From NCBI RefSeq assembly GCF_016599715.1, contig NZ_CP067019.1, positions 2,046,001 through 2,110,000 of the forward strand: a stretch of DNA of 64,000 nt, read 5' to 3'. Below are positions 27,948-38,914 of this stretch, in pieces. How positions within the stretch are numbered: the stretch's first letter is position 1; the number at the start of each line of letters is the position of its first letter. The notes under the pieces are model-generated. The model saw only the letters and a program-made list of their open reading frames with translations, was not told where the DNA came from and searched no databases. Source of the stretch: Acinetobacter sp. CS-2 (GTDB lineage: Bacteria > Pseudomonadota > Gammaproteobacteria > Pseudomonadales > Moraxellaceae). The position numbers and the translations under genes are program-made.

Positions 27948-28334
27948 ATGAAATTATCTATGCTTAAACCGCTTTCTTTGGGACTGTTAACCACTGCTGC
28001 CATGACCCTGTCTATGATTCATGCAGCCACACCAGATGAAAATATTGAAGTAACGCCACTACAAAAAGTCACCCAGCAAGAGCTGGCAGCCATTTATGTA
28101 CTTTCAGAAGTATGTCCAGATTTAGTGAATGATCGCGCTCAATTTGAACAAGGTTATGCCAAGCTGGCACAAGAATATTTACCTGCCGACAATAATGCGG
28201 TTTCGAGCCTGGCTAAACTCAGCCAAGAGAAAAAATTTGAACCTGTTTTAGCTGAAGCACGTAACGATGCAAAAAAAGCTGGAGATGCAAAAAATCAGGA
28301 AATTTGCCAAGAACTCACCACATACAGCAAATAA
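27948..28334 (+). CDS. MCR_0457-family periplasmic protein, copy 2
   Basis: 128 aa with a signal peptide ending near IHAATP. It is a paralogue of the gene just upstream: both share EVCPDLV/EVCPAII, a following helix with YAKLAQEYL, and a C-terminal Cys (QEICQEL). The tandem pair is separated by a terminator, so they are independently transcribed. Role unknown; small and acidic. Confidence 0.75.
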   Translation: MKLSMLKPLSLGLLTTAAMTLSMIHAATPDENIEVTPLQKVTQQELAAIYVLSEVCPDLVNDRAQFEQGYAKLAQEYLPADNNAVSSLAKLSQEKKFEPVLAEARNDAKKAGDAKNQEICQELTTYSK

Positions 28335-28453
28335 CACAAATTGGTTACAATACTTTTGAAAATAAGCTGATTTCCCCCATAGAAGTCAGCTTTGCTTTGT
28401 CCTAAAATGCAAAGCTCTTTGTGCTTATTATTAAGATATTGGAACCACCCAGA

Positions 28454-29602
28454 ATGACCCACAAAAGCGCCCTTGCTGCATTATTACTATTGCCGAGCTT
28501 CACATACGCAGCAACTGTCTTATCTGCACCGCCAGAACTCAATAATAAATCTTATGTTTTAATGGATTATGAGACAGGGCAAATCCTCGCATCAAAAAAT
28601 GAAAATGAAAAATTAGCACCTGCTTCAATGACCAAGATGATGACCAGCTATATCATCGAACAAAAGTTATTGAGCGGTGAACTCACTGAAAATGAAAAAG
28701 TTCGTATGAACGAATCTGCGTGGTGTCGTGGTAGCAGCACGGAATCATGTATGTATGTCCCGCTTAACGGGACTGCAACAGCACTGGAAATGCTGCGTGG
28801 GATTATCATTCAGTCTGGTAACGATGCCTCTAAAGCTATGGCAGAACATATTGCCGGCAATGAAGGTACCTTTGCGCACATGATGAACCAGGAAGCAAAA
28901 CGTATTGGCATGACCAATACCAGCTTCATCAATGCAACGGGTATGCCTGCAGAAGGTCACTACTCGACTGCCAAAGATATGGCAACACTTGCGCAACATA
29001 TCATTCATGACAGTTCAAAATATTATCCAATCTACTCTGAAAAAGAATTTAGCTTTAACGGCATTAAACAAGGTAACCGTAATGCCTTGCTTTATACTGA
29101 CCCAAGTGTAGACGGTTTAAAAACCGGTCATACTGAAGAAGCTGGCTATTGCTTAACCACTTCCGCTAAACGTGGCCCAATGCGTTTAATTTCCGTGATT
29201 TTTGGCGCACCAAGCATGAACGAACGTGCCTCACAAACACGTGAAATTTTGGCTTGGGGTTATGCAAACTTTGAAACTGTTAAGGTTCAACCTGCCAATC
29301 AGGTTTTAGCCAAGTCAAAAGTTTGGTATGGCAAAAGCAATGATGTTCAAATTGGTCTGGCAGAAAACTTTAACGTGACCATGCCTAAAGGCGAAGCCAA
29401 TGCCATTAAAACTCAATTGGTCGTACAACCTAAACTGACTGCACCGTTGAAAAAAGGTCAAGTGGTAGGTAAATATGTAGCTACTTTAAACGGTAAAGTG
29501 ATTGCAGAAAAACCGCTTGTTGCTCTTCAGGCAGTTGAAGAAGCTGGTTTCTTTGCAAAAATGATTGATCACATCAAACAATTCTTCGCAAACTTGTTCT
29601 AA
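28454..29602 (+). CDS. dacC: D-alanyl-D-alanine carboxypeptidase (PBP5/6 type)
   Basis: A 382-aa low-molecular-weight penicillin-binding protein that trims the terminal D-Ala of peptidoglycan pentapeptides. Active-site motifs are SMTK (SxxK), SGN and KTG (GLKTGHTEEAG). Signal peptide MTHKSALAALLLLPSFTYAA, C-terminal beta domain and an amphipathic C-terminal anchor (FFAKMIDHIKQFFANLF). Start at ATG 28454 gives 382 aa, the usual Acinetobacter PBP5/6 size; an upstream reading from 28421 spoils the signal peptide. Confidence 0.94.
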   Translation: MTHKSALAALLLLPSFTYAATVLSAPPELNNKSYVLMDYETGQILASKNENEKLAPASMTKMMTSYIIEQKLLSGELTENEKVRMNESAWCRGSSTESCMYVPLNGTATALEMLRGIIIQSGNDASKAMAEHIAGNEGTFAHMMNQEAKRIGMTNTSFINATGMPAEGHYSTAKDMATLAQHIIHDSSKYYPIYSEKEFSFNGIKQGNRNALLYTDPSVDGLKTGHTEEAGYCLTTSAKRGPMRLISVIFGAPSMNERASQTREILAWGYANFETVKVQPANQVLAKSKVWYGKSNDVQIGLAENFNVTMPKGEANAIKTQLVVQPKLTAPLKKGQVVGKYVATLNGKVIAEKPLVALQAVEEAGFFAKMIDHIKQFFANLF

Positions 29603-29632
29603 GCACAGCTTTAGACTTAAGTTAAAGCATCC

Positions 29633-29656
29633 ATACTTCGGTCTGGGTGCTTTTTT
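29633..29656 (+). terminator. dacC terminator
   Basis: AAAGCATCC...GGGTGCTTTTTT: stem with a TACTTCGGTCT loop, followed by a T tract. Confidence 0.75.
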
Positions 29657-29695
29657 ATTTTATAATGCTTGAAAACCACAGATTGAAATTTTCAC

Positions 29696-30238
29696 ATGGC
29701 TAAAAACATTCGTCCCTATTTAGATACCACACCGCAGATTGATGATTCATGCTATGTTGATGACATGTCTGTCGTCATTGGCGATGTGGTACTTGCTGAA
29801 AATGTTTCGGTGTGGCCGTTTGCCGTGATTCGTGGCGATGTCAACCATATCCGTATTGGTAAAAATTCCAATGTGCAGGATCATGCCATGCTGCATGTCA
29901 GCCATAAAAAAGCCGATAAACCTGAAGGTTCACCTTTAATTATTGGCGAAGATGTGACCATTGGTCATCATGTGACTTTACATGGCTGTACCATTGGCAA
30001 TCGGGTATTAGTGGGGATCAACACCATCGTTTTAGATGATGTGGTGATTGAAGATGACGTGATGATTGGTGCAGGCTCTTTGGTTCCACCACGCAAACGT
30101 CTGGAAAGTGGTTATTTATATGTCGGCAGTCCGGTACAGAAAGTTCGTCCGCTTACAGAGAAAGAAAAAGAATTTTTGCCTTATTCGGCAAGACATTATG
30201 TGAAGGTGGCGAATAATTATTTAGATGAAACACATTAA
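29696..30238 (+). CDS. gamma-class carbonic anhydrase family protein
   Basis: A 180-aa left-handed beta-helix (hexapeptide-repeat) protein of the YrdA/PaaY group. Histidine ligands of the inter-subunit metal site are visible in VQDHAMLHVS and DVTIGHHVTLHGC. Size and C-terminal helix fit the family. It is probably a trimeric cytoplasmic enzyme; whether it has carbonic anhydrase activity cannot be told from sequence. Confidence 0.88.
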   Translation: MAKNIRPYLDTTPQIDDSCYVDDMSVVIGDVVLAENVSVWPFAVIRGDVNHIRIGKNSNVQDHAMLHVSHKKADKPEGSPLIIGEDVTIGHHVTLHGCTIGNRVLVGINTIVLDDVVIEDDVMIGAGSLVPPRKRLESGYLYVGSPVQKVRPLTEKEKEFLPYSARHYVKVANNYLDETH

Positions 30239-30422
30239 TTATTAAGCTATAGAAGCCGATAGAATTAATGAGCATTAGAAATAAGGTATCTCTAAATGAA
30301 TATTTATTAGTCTTGAATGCAAAAAAATTAAAGACATGATAAACAATAGGTTACATTGTATGCCATTTAATATTTAAACAGGTGCAAAATAACTATGAGA
30401 GTTGATTAATTTTAGGAAAAAT

Positions 30423-30698
30423 ATGAAGCATTTTCTCTATGTCGGGTTACTGTTAATTACTGGCTGTGCAAGTACAGGAGTCATCCCTATTGGTACAGAT
30501 TCTTATTTTATTGGCAAAAAAGATGGTACACCTGGGCTAGGAGTATCTTTAGAAAACAAAGCTTCTGTATATAGAGAAGCTAATGACTTTTGTAAAAAAA
30601 ACAATCAAACGATGATAATTCTGGACGAAAAAACTATACCCGCTATTCCTGCAAGACTAGGTTCTACTGAATTAAAGTTTAGATGCCAAAAAAACTAG
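30423..30698 (+). CDS. small putative lipoprotein
   Basis: 91 aa with a lipobox LLITGC after a hydrophobic N-terminus (MKHFLYVGLLLITG), so it should be lipidated at Cys. A conserved-looking FCKKNNQ and C-terminal KFRCQKN give two further cysteines. SD AGGAAAA is 6 bases before ATG 30423, supporting this start rather than 30402. No family recognised. The following DNA is AT-rich with imperfect ATTTAA repeats (30713-30742). Confidence 0.6.
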   Translation: MKHFLYVGLLLITGCASTGVIPIGTDSYFIGKKDGTPGLGVSLENKASVYREANDFCKKNNQTMIILDEKTIPAIPARLGSTELKFRCQKN

Positions 30699-30769
30699 GT
30701 TTAATACCTAATAAAATTTAAATTTAAATTTAAATTTAATGAAATATTAAAGATAAAATTAATTTTACG

Positions 30770-31206
30770 ATAGATATTGGTATTTTTTTCACCTGAATAT
30801 TGACTATCTGCCTACAACTTTTCAAATACTAATATCTCTACTTTTTCAACTGAATCTGAATACTTGTGGTTACCGAATTACTGCATGATCGAATAACGCT
30901 GAGATTCGGTATAGCTTAAATGAAAATACACATTTTAATGACTTGAGTAATGAAATAGTCGAAAATTTAGATGGTAATATTTATCTTTTTTTTAAAAAAA
31001 CCAATTCTAAACAAAAACTTATTTATTTTCTTGATAATAACAAAATAATTTTAGGCATTCCTTTTGCTAAATTAATTACTTATGCAGAATATGGATAACT
31101 GGACAAAGCTCGAAATGAATATCTGGCTTTAATTCAAAATAAATCACGCAATTTATTCTTACTTAAGAAAGTACAAGAACTAGCAGCTAAATTTAAAATC
31201 AATTAA
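30770..31206 (+). pseudogene. decayed ORF of unknown function, two in-frame stops
   Basis: A single frame reads through as coding-like sequence (for example DYLPTTFQILISLL, RYSLNENTHFNDLS, IYLFFKKTNSKQKLIYFLD, LDKARNEYLALIQNK) but is broken by TGA at 30886-30888 and TAA at 31096-31098. It ends at a TAA at 31204-31206. No start with SD is obvious. It could instead be chance open sequence in AT-rich DNA. No family recognised. Confidence 0.4.
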
Positions 31207-31290
31207 CCAACTGAAGTTTCAATTCAGATCAGCATAGCCACCACGCGCTAAATTTTGTAGAATACCCCTTTTATCCCATGGTGCTTTTCT

Positions 31291-31776
31291 ATGACCGCTT
31301 GGACTGCCCACGTTACCGTCGCTACTGTTATTGAAAAAAATGGAAAATTCCTGTTTGTTGAAGAACATACTCAAGGTGTAACGCATACCGTATTTAACCA
31401 GCCTGCAGGTCATGTCGAATGTGGCGAAACGCTCATACAAGCAGCCATTCGTGAAACCATGGAAGAAACCGGGCATGATGTAGAAATTACAGACCTGCTT
31501 GGCATATATACCTATACTCCGCCAATGTTCCCTGACCGTACCTATTTCCGTTTTTGCTTTTTAGCCACAGATCTGCATCATCATACAGATGCAAAACTGG
31601 ATACTGGAATCGTGGGTGCCGTCTGGATGACATTGGACGAACTGGAAGAATCTGCACGCGCACGTAGTCCCTTGGTGATTAAAGCCGTCAAAGATGCCTT
31701 ATCCGGTCAAAAATATCCTTTATCGCTCGTTTATGAGCACCAAAATTCTCCCCTATTTACAACTTTGGATGCCTAA
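31291..31776 (+). CDS. nudJ: NudJ-type Nudix hydrolase
   Basis: A 161-aa phosphatase with a full Nudix box ([22 protein letters not shown], positions 36-58). In E. coli NudJ hydrolyses thiamine pyrophosphate precursors and nucleoside diphosphates. The gene order nudJ-mnmA-hflD-purB matches E. coli, which is the main reason for this name. Stop at 31776 lies 4 bases before the mnmA ATG at 31781. Confidence 0.87.
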   Translation: MTAWTAHVTVATVIEKNGKFLFVEEHTQGVTHTVFNQPAGHVECGETLIQAAIRETMEETGHDVEITDLLGIYTYTPPMFPDRTYFRFCFLATDLHHHTDAKLDTGIVGAVWMTLDELEESARARSPLVIKAVKDALSGQKYPLSLVYEHQNSPLFTTLDA

Positions 31777-31780
31777 TCCT

Positions 31781-32914
31781 ATGCAACAACGTGTCATCGT
31801 CGGTATGTCTGGTGGTGTAGATTCATCTGTGTCTGCAGCACTTCTTCTTCAACAAGGTTATCAGGTTGAAGGTCTTTTCATGAAAAACTGGGAAGAAGAT
31901 GACGGCACGGAATACTGTACGGCGATGGAAGACCTTGCCGATGCGCAAGCAGTGTGTGACAAAATTGGCATCAAACTGCATACCGCCAATTTTGCCATGG
32001 AATATTGGGATCGTGTGTTTGAGCACTTCCTGGCAGAATATGCGGCTGGTCGCACCCCAAACCCGGATATTTTATGTAATAAAGAAATCAAATTTCGTGC
32101 CTTTTTAGATCACGCCGTGAACTTGGGTGCAGACTTTATTGCCACAGGTCATTACTGCCGTCGTGGTGAAACCATGACCAACTCGCGTGGTGAAGAATAT
32201 GCACCTTTATTACGCGGATTTGACCAAAACAAAGACCAGACTTATTTCCTGCATGCCGTACATGGCCGTGAAATTAACAAGACTTTGTTCCCTGTCGGTG
32301 AAATTGAAAAGCCACAAGTGCGTAAAATTGCTGAAGAACTGGGTCTGGCAACCGCCAAGAAAAAAGACTCCACCGGAATCTGCTTTATTGGTGAACGCCG
32401 TTTTAATGACTTTTTAAAACAATATCTTCCAGCCCAACCCGGAAAAATTTTACTGGATACCGGCAAAGAGGTTGGTGAACATCACGGCTTAATGTACTAT
32501 ACGCTCGGTCAACGTGGCGGTATCGGCTTAGGTGGTCTGAAAGGCGAAGCCGAAGGCGCCTGGTTTGTGCTTTATAAAGATATTGAAAACAATCGCCTTG
32601 TTATTGGTCAGGGTCATGAGCATCCACTAATGCAAAGTACTATACTTTGGAGTGAAGCGATTGACTGGGTCGCGGGTGAGCAGGATATTCCAGTAACAGG
32701 TTTCCGCTGTACGGCTAAAACCCGTTATCGCCAGCCGGATCAGGCTTGTGTCATTTATCAAGATGCCGATATGCCAAATGGCGTACGTGTTGAATTTGAC
32801 GAACCGCAACGTGCGGTGACTCCAGGACAAAGTGTAGTGTTCTACGCAGATGAAGTTTGTTTAGGTGGCGGTGTGATTCATCATACCAATGCACCAAAAC
32901 CTGATTTTATTTAA
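31781..32914 (+). CDS. mnmA: tRNA-specific 2-thiouridylase MnmA
   Basis: A 377-aa enzyme that thiolates U34 of tRNA-Lys, -Glu and -Gln using sulfur relayed from TusE. The ATP-binding SGGVDSS motif is at residues 11-17, and the catalytic cysteines sit in [12 protein letters not shown] and STGICFIG. I chose ATG 31781 ([12 protein letters not shown]), which gives the usual length; the frame opens earlier, at 31694 and 31769. Confidence 0.97.
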   Translation: MQQRVIVGMSGGVDSSVSAALLLQQGYQVEGLFMKNWEEDDGTEYCTAMEDLADAQAVCDKIGIKLHTANFAMEYWDRVFEHFLAEYAAGRTPNPDILCNKEIKFRAFLDHAVNLGADFIATGHYCRRGETMTNSRGEEYAPLLRGFDQNKDQTYFLHAVHGREINKTLFPVGEIEKPQVRKIAEELGLATAKKKDSTGICFIGERRFNDFLKQYLPAQPGKILLDTGKEVGEHHGLMYYTLGQRGGIGLGGLKGEAEGAWFVLYKDIENNRLVIGQGHEHPLMQSTILWSEAIDWVAGEQDIPVTGFRCTAKTRYRQPDQACVIYQDADMPNGVRVEFDEPQRAVTPGQSVVFYADEVCLGGGVIHHTNAPKPDFI

Positions 32915-32930
32915 AAAGGAAGCGATAGGC

Positions 32931-33662
32931 ATGGCTGAGTTACCCTTTCAACAGCCTCGGACTTTGAATGTACGTCAGAACCGTGCTTTGGCGTTGGCAG
33001 CTGTGTTCCAGTCGACACAGCTGACCCATATGACAGCCATGTCAGGACAACACAGTATTGGTGAAAATGGCAGCTTCTATTTAGAACAACTGATTAAAGC
33101 CAGCCTGAATATCCGTCCTACTTCCAATGAATCCTGTCAAACCCTAGACTTCTTTAATCAACTGGCCGATATTTCCCTTGGCTTAAAAACATTAGAAAGC
33201 AGCATTACCCAACCTTTTAATCCTTCTCCTAAATCACGTTTACCGAAATTTTCCAACGCCAAATTACCAATGAGTTATGCCATGGCGTTGTTACAGTTAG
33301 AGAAAAAAGTCTATAGCAATCCCAAGTTTGTTGAAATTATCGAACAATCACAACAAAAAATTCTAAAACAGCTGTCTTTTTTCGATAATAACTATTTACA
33401 TCCCAGCATTATTGCCAACCTTGCCCAAACCTATATAGACACTGCGGGACAAATTAATCCCCGCATTATGGTCAAGGGTAATGCCGAAGCATTTAAAGAT
33501 AGTGCCCATACCAACCGAATTCGCGCTTCCCTGTTTACTGGCCTGCAACTGGCGCACTTATGGCGTCAGTTAGGTGGCAGCTCATGGGGCATGATTTTTA
33601 GCAAGCGCAAGCTGCTCCAGGATATTCAAGATCTTGCCCGTTTACAGTATCAGGTGGTTTAA
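32931..33662 (+). CDS. hflD: HflD homologue (DUF489)
   Basis: A 243-aa helical protein of the HflD family (high frequency of lysogenisation; in E. coli it interacts with lambda CII). It sits between mnmA and purB as in E. coli. It reads [16 protein letters not shown] at the start and [19 protein letters not shown] near the end. SD AAGGA lies about 12 bases before ATG 32931. The 33-aa upstream extension readable to 32889 is not supported. Confidence 0.92.
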   Translation: MAELPFQQPRTLNVRQNRALALAAVFQSTQLTHMTAMSGQHSIGENGSFYLEQLIKASLNIRPTSNESCQTLDFFNQLADISLGLKTLESSITQPFNPSPKSRLPKFSNAKLPMSYAMALLQLEKKVYSNPKFVEIIEQSQQKILKQLSFFDNNYLHPSIIANLAQTYIDTAGQINPRIMVKGNAEAFKDSAHTNRIRASLFTGLQLAHLWRQLGGSSWGMIFSKRKLLQDIQDLARLQYQVV

Positions 33663-33716
33663 CCTGATCATGAACGAATTTTTATTATTCGCTTTACGTT
33701 TAATTCCAAAGTTTAA

Positions 33717-35114
<1,398 letters not shown>

Positions 35115-35128
35115 TTCGAAATAAATCT

Positions 35129-35158
35129 AAAAAGCGAAGCTTCGGCTTCGCTTTTTTA
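35129..35158 (+). terminator. purB terminator
   Basis: AAGCGAAGC-TTCG-GCTTCGCTT with a UUCG loop and T tract; among the strongest terminators in the window. Confidence 0.93.
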
Positions 35159-35258
35159 TTAGAATAGAATCTGTTGATAATTCATCTATGTTTGTAACCA
35201 CATAAGCCATTGATGAAATTTCAGCACTTCCTATAAAACTTTGCCAATACAAGAAATA

Positions 35259-35951
35259 ATGATTGAACATCAATTGAATATCAAACACTGGGTTGCTCTT
35301 GCAGTACTCACTATTGCGGTAATCATCGCCAGTATCCATCCTTTAGAATTTGAAGCATATCTACTGCATCAAGCCGGTACCGTGTTTATGCTGGTGCTGC
35401 TATTGTTTACCCAAAAAAAAATTGGCATGAGTTTTTATAGTTTTGTGCTCTATCTCATTTTTTTACTGATCCATATTATCGGTGCACATTACCTCTATTC
35501 CTATGTTCCCTATAACGAATGGCTAATTCAGCTGTTCAATTTTGACCTTAATCAATCGATGGGCTGGTCACGCAATATGTATGACCGTCTGGTGCATCTT
35601 GCCTGTGGTGTACTGCTCTACCCAGTGTTACTACGGCTGTTTCATGTATGGCTGCCTGAGGCCAAACCCTTCACGCTATTTTTATTAGTCGTGCAATTTA
35701 TCATGGCCACCAGCTTAATTTATGAATGGCTTGAATGGCTGATTGCCATTGGTTTATCACCGGAGGAAGCAGAAAATTATAATGGGCAACAGGGAGATAT
35801 GTGGGATGCACATAAAGATATGCTGCTTGCAACAGTCGGCGCTGCAGGCTATGGCCTTCTTGATTTATGTTATAAAAGCTTAGCTAAAATACCGCAACCA
35901 GAAAGTGACCACACGTCCAAGGATAGCATTCAGGCAAACAGGGAACCATGA
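35259..35951 (+). CDS. DUF2238/YjdF-family membrane protein
   Basis: A 230-aa integral membrane protein with about six transmembrane segments. Family features are MYDRLVHLACGVLLYP, IYEWLEWLIA and GQQGDMWDAHKDMLLATVGA; the conserved Glu and Asp in EWLEW and GDMWDAHKD lie in or near the membrane. Function unknown. ATG 35259 with AAGAAA upstream is preferred to a TTG at 35241. Confidence 0.82.
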   Translation: MIEHQLNIKHWVALAVLTIAVIIASIHPLEFEAYLLHQAGTVFMLVLLLFTQKKIGMSFYSFVLYLIFLLIHIIGAHYLYSYVPYNEWLIQLFNFDLNQSMGWSRNMYDRLVHLACGVLLYPVLLRLFHVWLPEAKPFTLFLLVVQFIMATSLIYEWLEWLIAIGLSPEEAENYNGQQGDMWDAHKDMLLATVGAAGYGLLDLCYKSLAKIPQPESDHTSKDSIQANREP

Positions 35952-36152
35952 GTCAGCTTCAGCCTCCCCCAGCTCTACTTTGTCAGCCATTTTTCAAGCA
36001 GAATACTATTTACTCCCAATATACTGAAACCGGATCAGTAAATCCGTTGCAGAAGTGGTTCTACGCTAAAGCATAAAAAACCTGTGCTCATTTATTTTAA
36101 TTTCCTCATAAGGGGGGATCAAATTGAATCGGATATTAAGCTACAGTCAGTC

Positions 36153-36184
36153 AAAAAAATTGCGCTCATCAGAGCGCAATTTTA
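36153..36184. terminator. terminator downstream of sohB-like gene
   Basis: AAAATTGCGCTC/GAGCGCAATTTT stem around TGAT, with a long T tract on the minus strand. Confidence 0.88.
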
Positions 36185-36205
36185 AAATCAGCAAACAGCT
36201 TTCAA

Positions 36206-37168
36206 TTAAAGTTTAGGGTCACGCATTTGTAGCAAATTTGCATTGGCTTTACTCAATGATTCCATCACTTTATTCATCACTACAGGGACTAGACCGTCAG
36301 CTATTTGCGCCGCTTGTAGACCCAGCTTTTCACCCAGTGTCGGTTTACGTCGAGTTTCAATCACAAAGACTTCATGTTGTGGCAATAAAGCAAGTAAATA
36401 TTCATCTGAAGTTTGCAGCTTATCTACCAGATTCAATTCAAGCGCATCTTTTCCATACCAGTGCTCACCAGTTGCCACTTTTTCAACATTCAACTGCGGA
36501 CGATACTTTTCAACAAAGTGCTTAAACAGCTCATGCGTCTGCTGTAACTCTTGTTCAAATTTGGCTTTACCTTCAGCGGTATTTTCACCAAACATGGTTA
36601 CGGTACGTTTAAACTGACCTGCGGTATAAAGTTCAAAGTCGATGTGCTTTTCTTTCAGCAGACGGTTAAAGTTTGGTACCTGTGCAACCACACCAATGGA
36701 ACCGACCACGGCAAATGGTGCAGATACAATTTCATTGGCAATACAGGCCATCATATAGCCACCACTGGCTGCGACTTTATCGACACAGATCGTCAGGTTA
36801 AAACCGGCATCGCGCAAACGCACCAGCTGGGCAGCTGCCAGACCATAGCCGTGCACCATACCGCCCGGGCTTTCCAGACGTACCACAACACGGTCACGCC
36901 CTGCTTTTGCAGTGGCTAAAATCAGGGTAATTTCTTCACGCAAGTTTTCTACGGCAGAGGCTGCTGTGTCACCTTTGAAGTCAAGCACATAAATTTTTTG
37001 ATTATTCTTTTTACGTAAACGCACTTCTTTTGAAAGCTGTTGGGCAAGATGCAGTTGTTCCAATTTAGATGCAGTCGCTTGTGCAATTTTTTTTCGTTGT
37101 TCATTTACACGTGCGTTTAAATGGTTGATACGGATTTCAGCGGGTAATTTGGGGTTGTGAAATAACAT
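36206..37168 (-). CDS. sohB: SohB-like S49 family serine peptidase
   Basis: A 320-aa signal-peptide-peptidase-like protein with the Ser-Lys dyad Ser135 (KVAASGGYMMA) and Lys187 (YTAGQFKRTV). It has the ALPPGGMVH-like oxyanion stretch (LESPGGMVHGYG). Unlike E. coli SohB (349 aa) no N-terminal transmembrane helix is obvious, so it may be cytoplasmic or peripheral. The gene is monocistronic. Confidence 0.86.
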   Translation of the reverse strand: MLFHNPKLPAEIRINHLNARVNEQRKKIAQATASKLEQLHLAQQLSKEVRLRKKNNQKIYVLDFKGDTAASAVENLREEITLILATAKAGRDRVVVRLESPGGMVHGYGLAAAQLVRLRDAGFNLTICVDKVAASGGYMMACIANEIVSAPFAVVGSIGVVAQVPNFNRLLKEKHIDFELYTAGQFKRTVTMFGENTAEGKAKFEQELQQTHELFKHFVEKYRPQLNVEKVATGEHWYGKDALELNLVDKLQTSDEYLLALLPQHEVFVIETRRKPTLGEKLGLQAAQIADGLVPVVMNKVMESLSKANANLLQMRDPKL

Positions 37169-37220
37169 AAAAAATCTATTCTCAGTTTAATTCGGTTTAT
37201 ATCTTTAGATTAGGTCAATT

Positions 37221-37892
37221 TCAGCATTTTTCAATAGTATTATTACGATTGCGTTTAGCTTGTTCACATCGAATCAACCCCCTATATTGTGTCATAATAG
37301 CTTTCACCGCGAATAAACGAACATACAGCCAAAACCATCCCGAATATAACACCCCTATAATGACCGCATTAATTGGCCACCACGTCTGAATAAAGAAATT
37401 ACCACGTCTTGAATTTTCAAATGGTGTGATTAATGAATACATTAAAACAAACAATATAATCAAAAAAATGAGAAAGAAATACTCCCCAAAGCGTGTATGC
37501 AACAAGGGGAATTTACCTTCCTGTTGTGCTTTTTGATAACGATATAGTTTAACTTCAGCATTTGCTCTAATGTAGGTACGCCACTTTTGGCCAAACTCAG
37601 TATTATATTTTTGTCTTTTCAATAGAAAATAAAGGACAAAACCCATCGAACTCGACACAATCACAAAAATATCATAAAGCCATCGATGGTAATTTGTCAT
37701 GCCGCGGCTTTGCGACGTTAGAAACAAGCCGTCATAATCAGGGATCAAAACTGCAATGACTATACTCAGCCCAACCATGAAAACAGCAAAATATTGATCT
37801 ATATACACTGTGCCAAATAAGATTTGAAACACCTCTTTTAAGGCACGACGTGTGATTTTAGCGTGCTCTCGCTCTTCAAGTGTAGGCTGCAT
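37221..37892 (-). CDS. membrane protein of unknown function
   Basis: 223 aa with four hydrophobic segments (about residues 35-55, 75-95, 135-155, 175-200) separated by basic loops; both ends face the cytoplasm by the positive-inside rule. SD AAGAAG is 6 bases before ATG 37892. I do not recognise a family. Neighbours (sohB-like, pstB) give no functional hint. Confidence 0.7.
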   Translation of the reverse strand: MQPTLEEREHAKITRRALKEVFQILFGTVYIDQYFAVFMVGLSIVIAVLIPDYDGLFLTSQSRGMTNYHRWLYDIFVIVSSSMGFVLYFLLKRQKYNTEFGQKWRTYIRANAEVKLYRYQKAQQEGKFPLLHTRFGEYFFLIFLIILFVLMYSLITPFENSRRGNFFIQTWWPINAVIIGVLYSGWFWLYVRLFAVKAIMTQYRGLIRCEQAKRNRNNTIEKC

Positions 37893-37933
37893 TCTTCTTT
37901 TATGGTTGGATTCTTAATCTGTTAATTATAACG

Positions 37934-37959
37934 AAAAAAGAGCCTTACGGCTCTTTTTA
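37934..37959. terminator. terminator of the pst operon
   Basis: AAAAAGAGCC-TTAC-GGCTCTTTTT lies 16 bases past the pstB stop, between it and the start of the 37221-37892 gene; T tracts on both strands. Confidence 0.9.
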
Positions 37960-37974
37960 GATATGGTGTTCAGA

Positions 37975-38901
37975 TTAACCGAAGCGACCGGTAATATACG
38001 CTTCAGTCAATTGGTGATCTGGCTGAGTAAAGACTTTTTCAGTCGAATTGACTTCAATCAAGTCACCCAAATGGAAATAGGCAGTACGGTCAGATACACG
38101 TGCAGCCTGTTGCATCGAGTGCGTTACAATCGCAATGGTATATTGGGTTGAAAGTTCTGAAATCAGTTCTTCAATTTTAGCCGTTGCAATCGGGTCCAGC
38201 GCTGAACATGGCTCATCCATCAGAATCACTTCCGGACTAACCGCAATAGTACGCGCAATACATAAACGCTGCTGCTGACCACCTGAAAGACCTGTACCCG
38301 GCTGGTTTAAACGGTCTTTGACTTCATTCCACAGCCCCGCTTTATGCAGGCTATTTTCCACAATTTCTTCCAGGTCGTATTTATCACGCGCCAAACCATG
38401 CAGTTTAGGACCATACGCCACGTTATCAAAAATTGATTTCGGGAATGGGTTCGGTTTCTGGAACACCATACCAACTTGTGCACGCAGTAAAACTACGTCC
38501 AGATTCGGGTCGTAGATATCCTGATTATCAAGCATCACCTTACCGGTCACGCGACAGGTATCAATGGTGTCGTTCATACGGTTTAAGGTACGCAGGAAAG
38601 TTGATTTACCACATCCCGATGGACCAATAAAGGCAATCACTTCATTTTCATAGATATTGATGTCAATACCTTTAATGGCTTCTGCTTCGCCATAGTAAAC
38701 ATGGACATCTGAAGTACTTATTTTAACATTCGATGTTTCATTTTCTTTTTTCGTTGAAGTATGAGTATCGAATTGAGAAACAAATGAAGTACCAGGATGT
38801 TTTTGATCGACTTCGGGAGCGATAAACTGTTTCTGTTCTGGATTCACGGATTCATCCTGTTCTAAGGAATTTGCTTGTGTCATAGCTGTTACAGTATTCA
38901 T
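37975..38901 (-). CDS. pstB: phosphate ABC transporter ATP-binding protein
   Basis: 308 aa; energises high-affinity phosphate import. Walker [10 protein letters not shown], signature [13 protein letters not shown] and Walker [13 protein letters not shown] are intact, and the family-typical [11 protein letters not shown] is present. The first 55 residues are a low-complexity hydrophilic extension absent from E. coli PstB (257 aa). Last gene of pstSCAB, 13 bases after pstA. Confidence 0.97.
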   Translation of the reverse strand: MNTVTAMTQANSLEQDESVNPEQKQFIAPEVDQKHPGTSFVSQFDTHTSTKKENETSNVKISTSDVHVYYGEAEAIKGIDINIYENEVIAFIGPSGCGKSTFLRTLNRMNDTIDTCRVTGKVMLDNQDIYDPNLDVVLLRAQVGMVFQKPNPFPKSIFDNVAYGPKLHGLARDKYDLEEIVENSLHKAGLWNEVKDRLNQPGTGLSGGQQQRLCIARTIAVSPEVILMDEPCSALDPIATAKIEELISELSTQYTIAIVTHSMQQAARVSDRTAYFHLGDLIEVNSTEKVFTQPDHQLTEAYITGRFG

Positions 38902-38914
38902 ATATTGTCCTCAC

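Noticed and set aside
30713..30742. ATTTAA repeat as a CRISPR-like or tandem repeat array
   Set aside because: Only four imperfect 6-base units with no spacers; simple AT-rich sequence.
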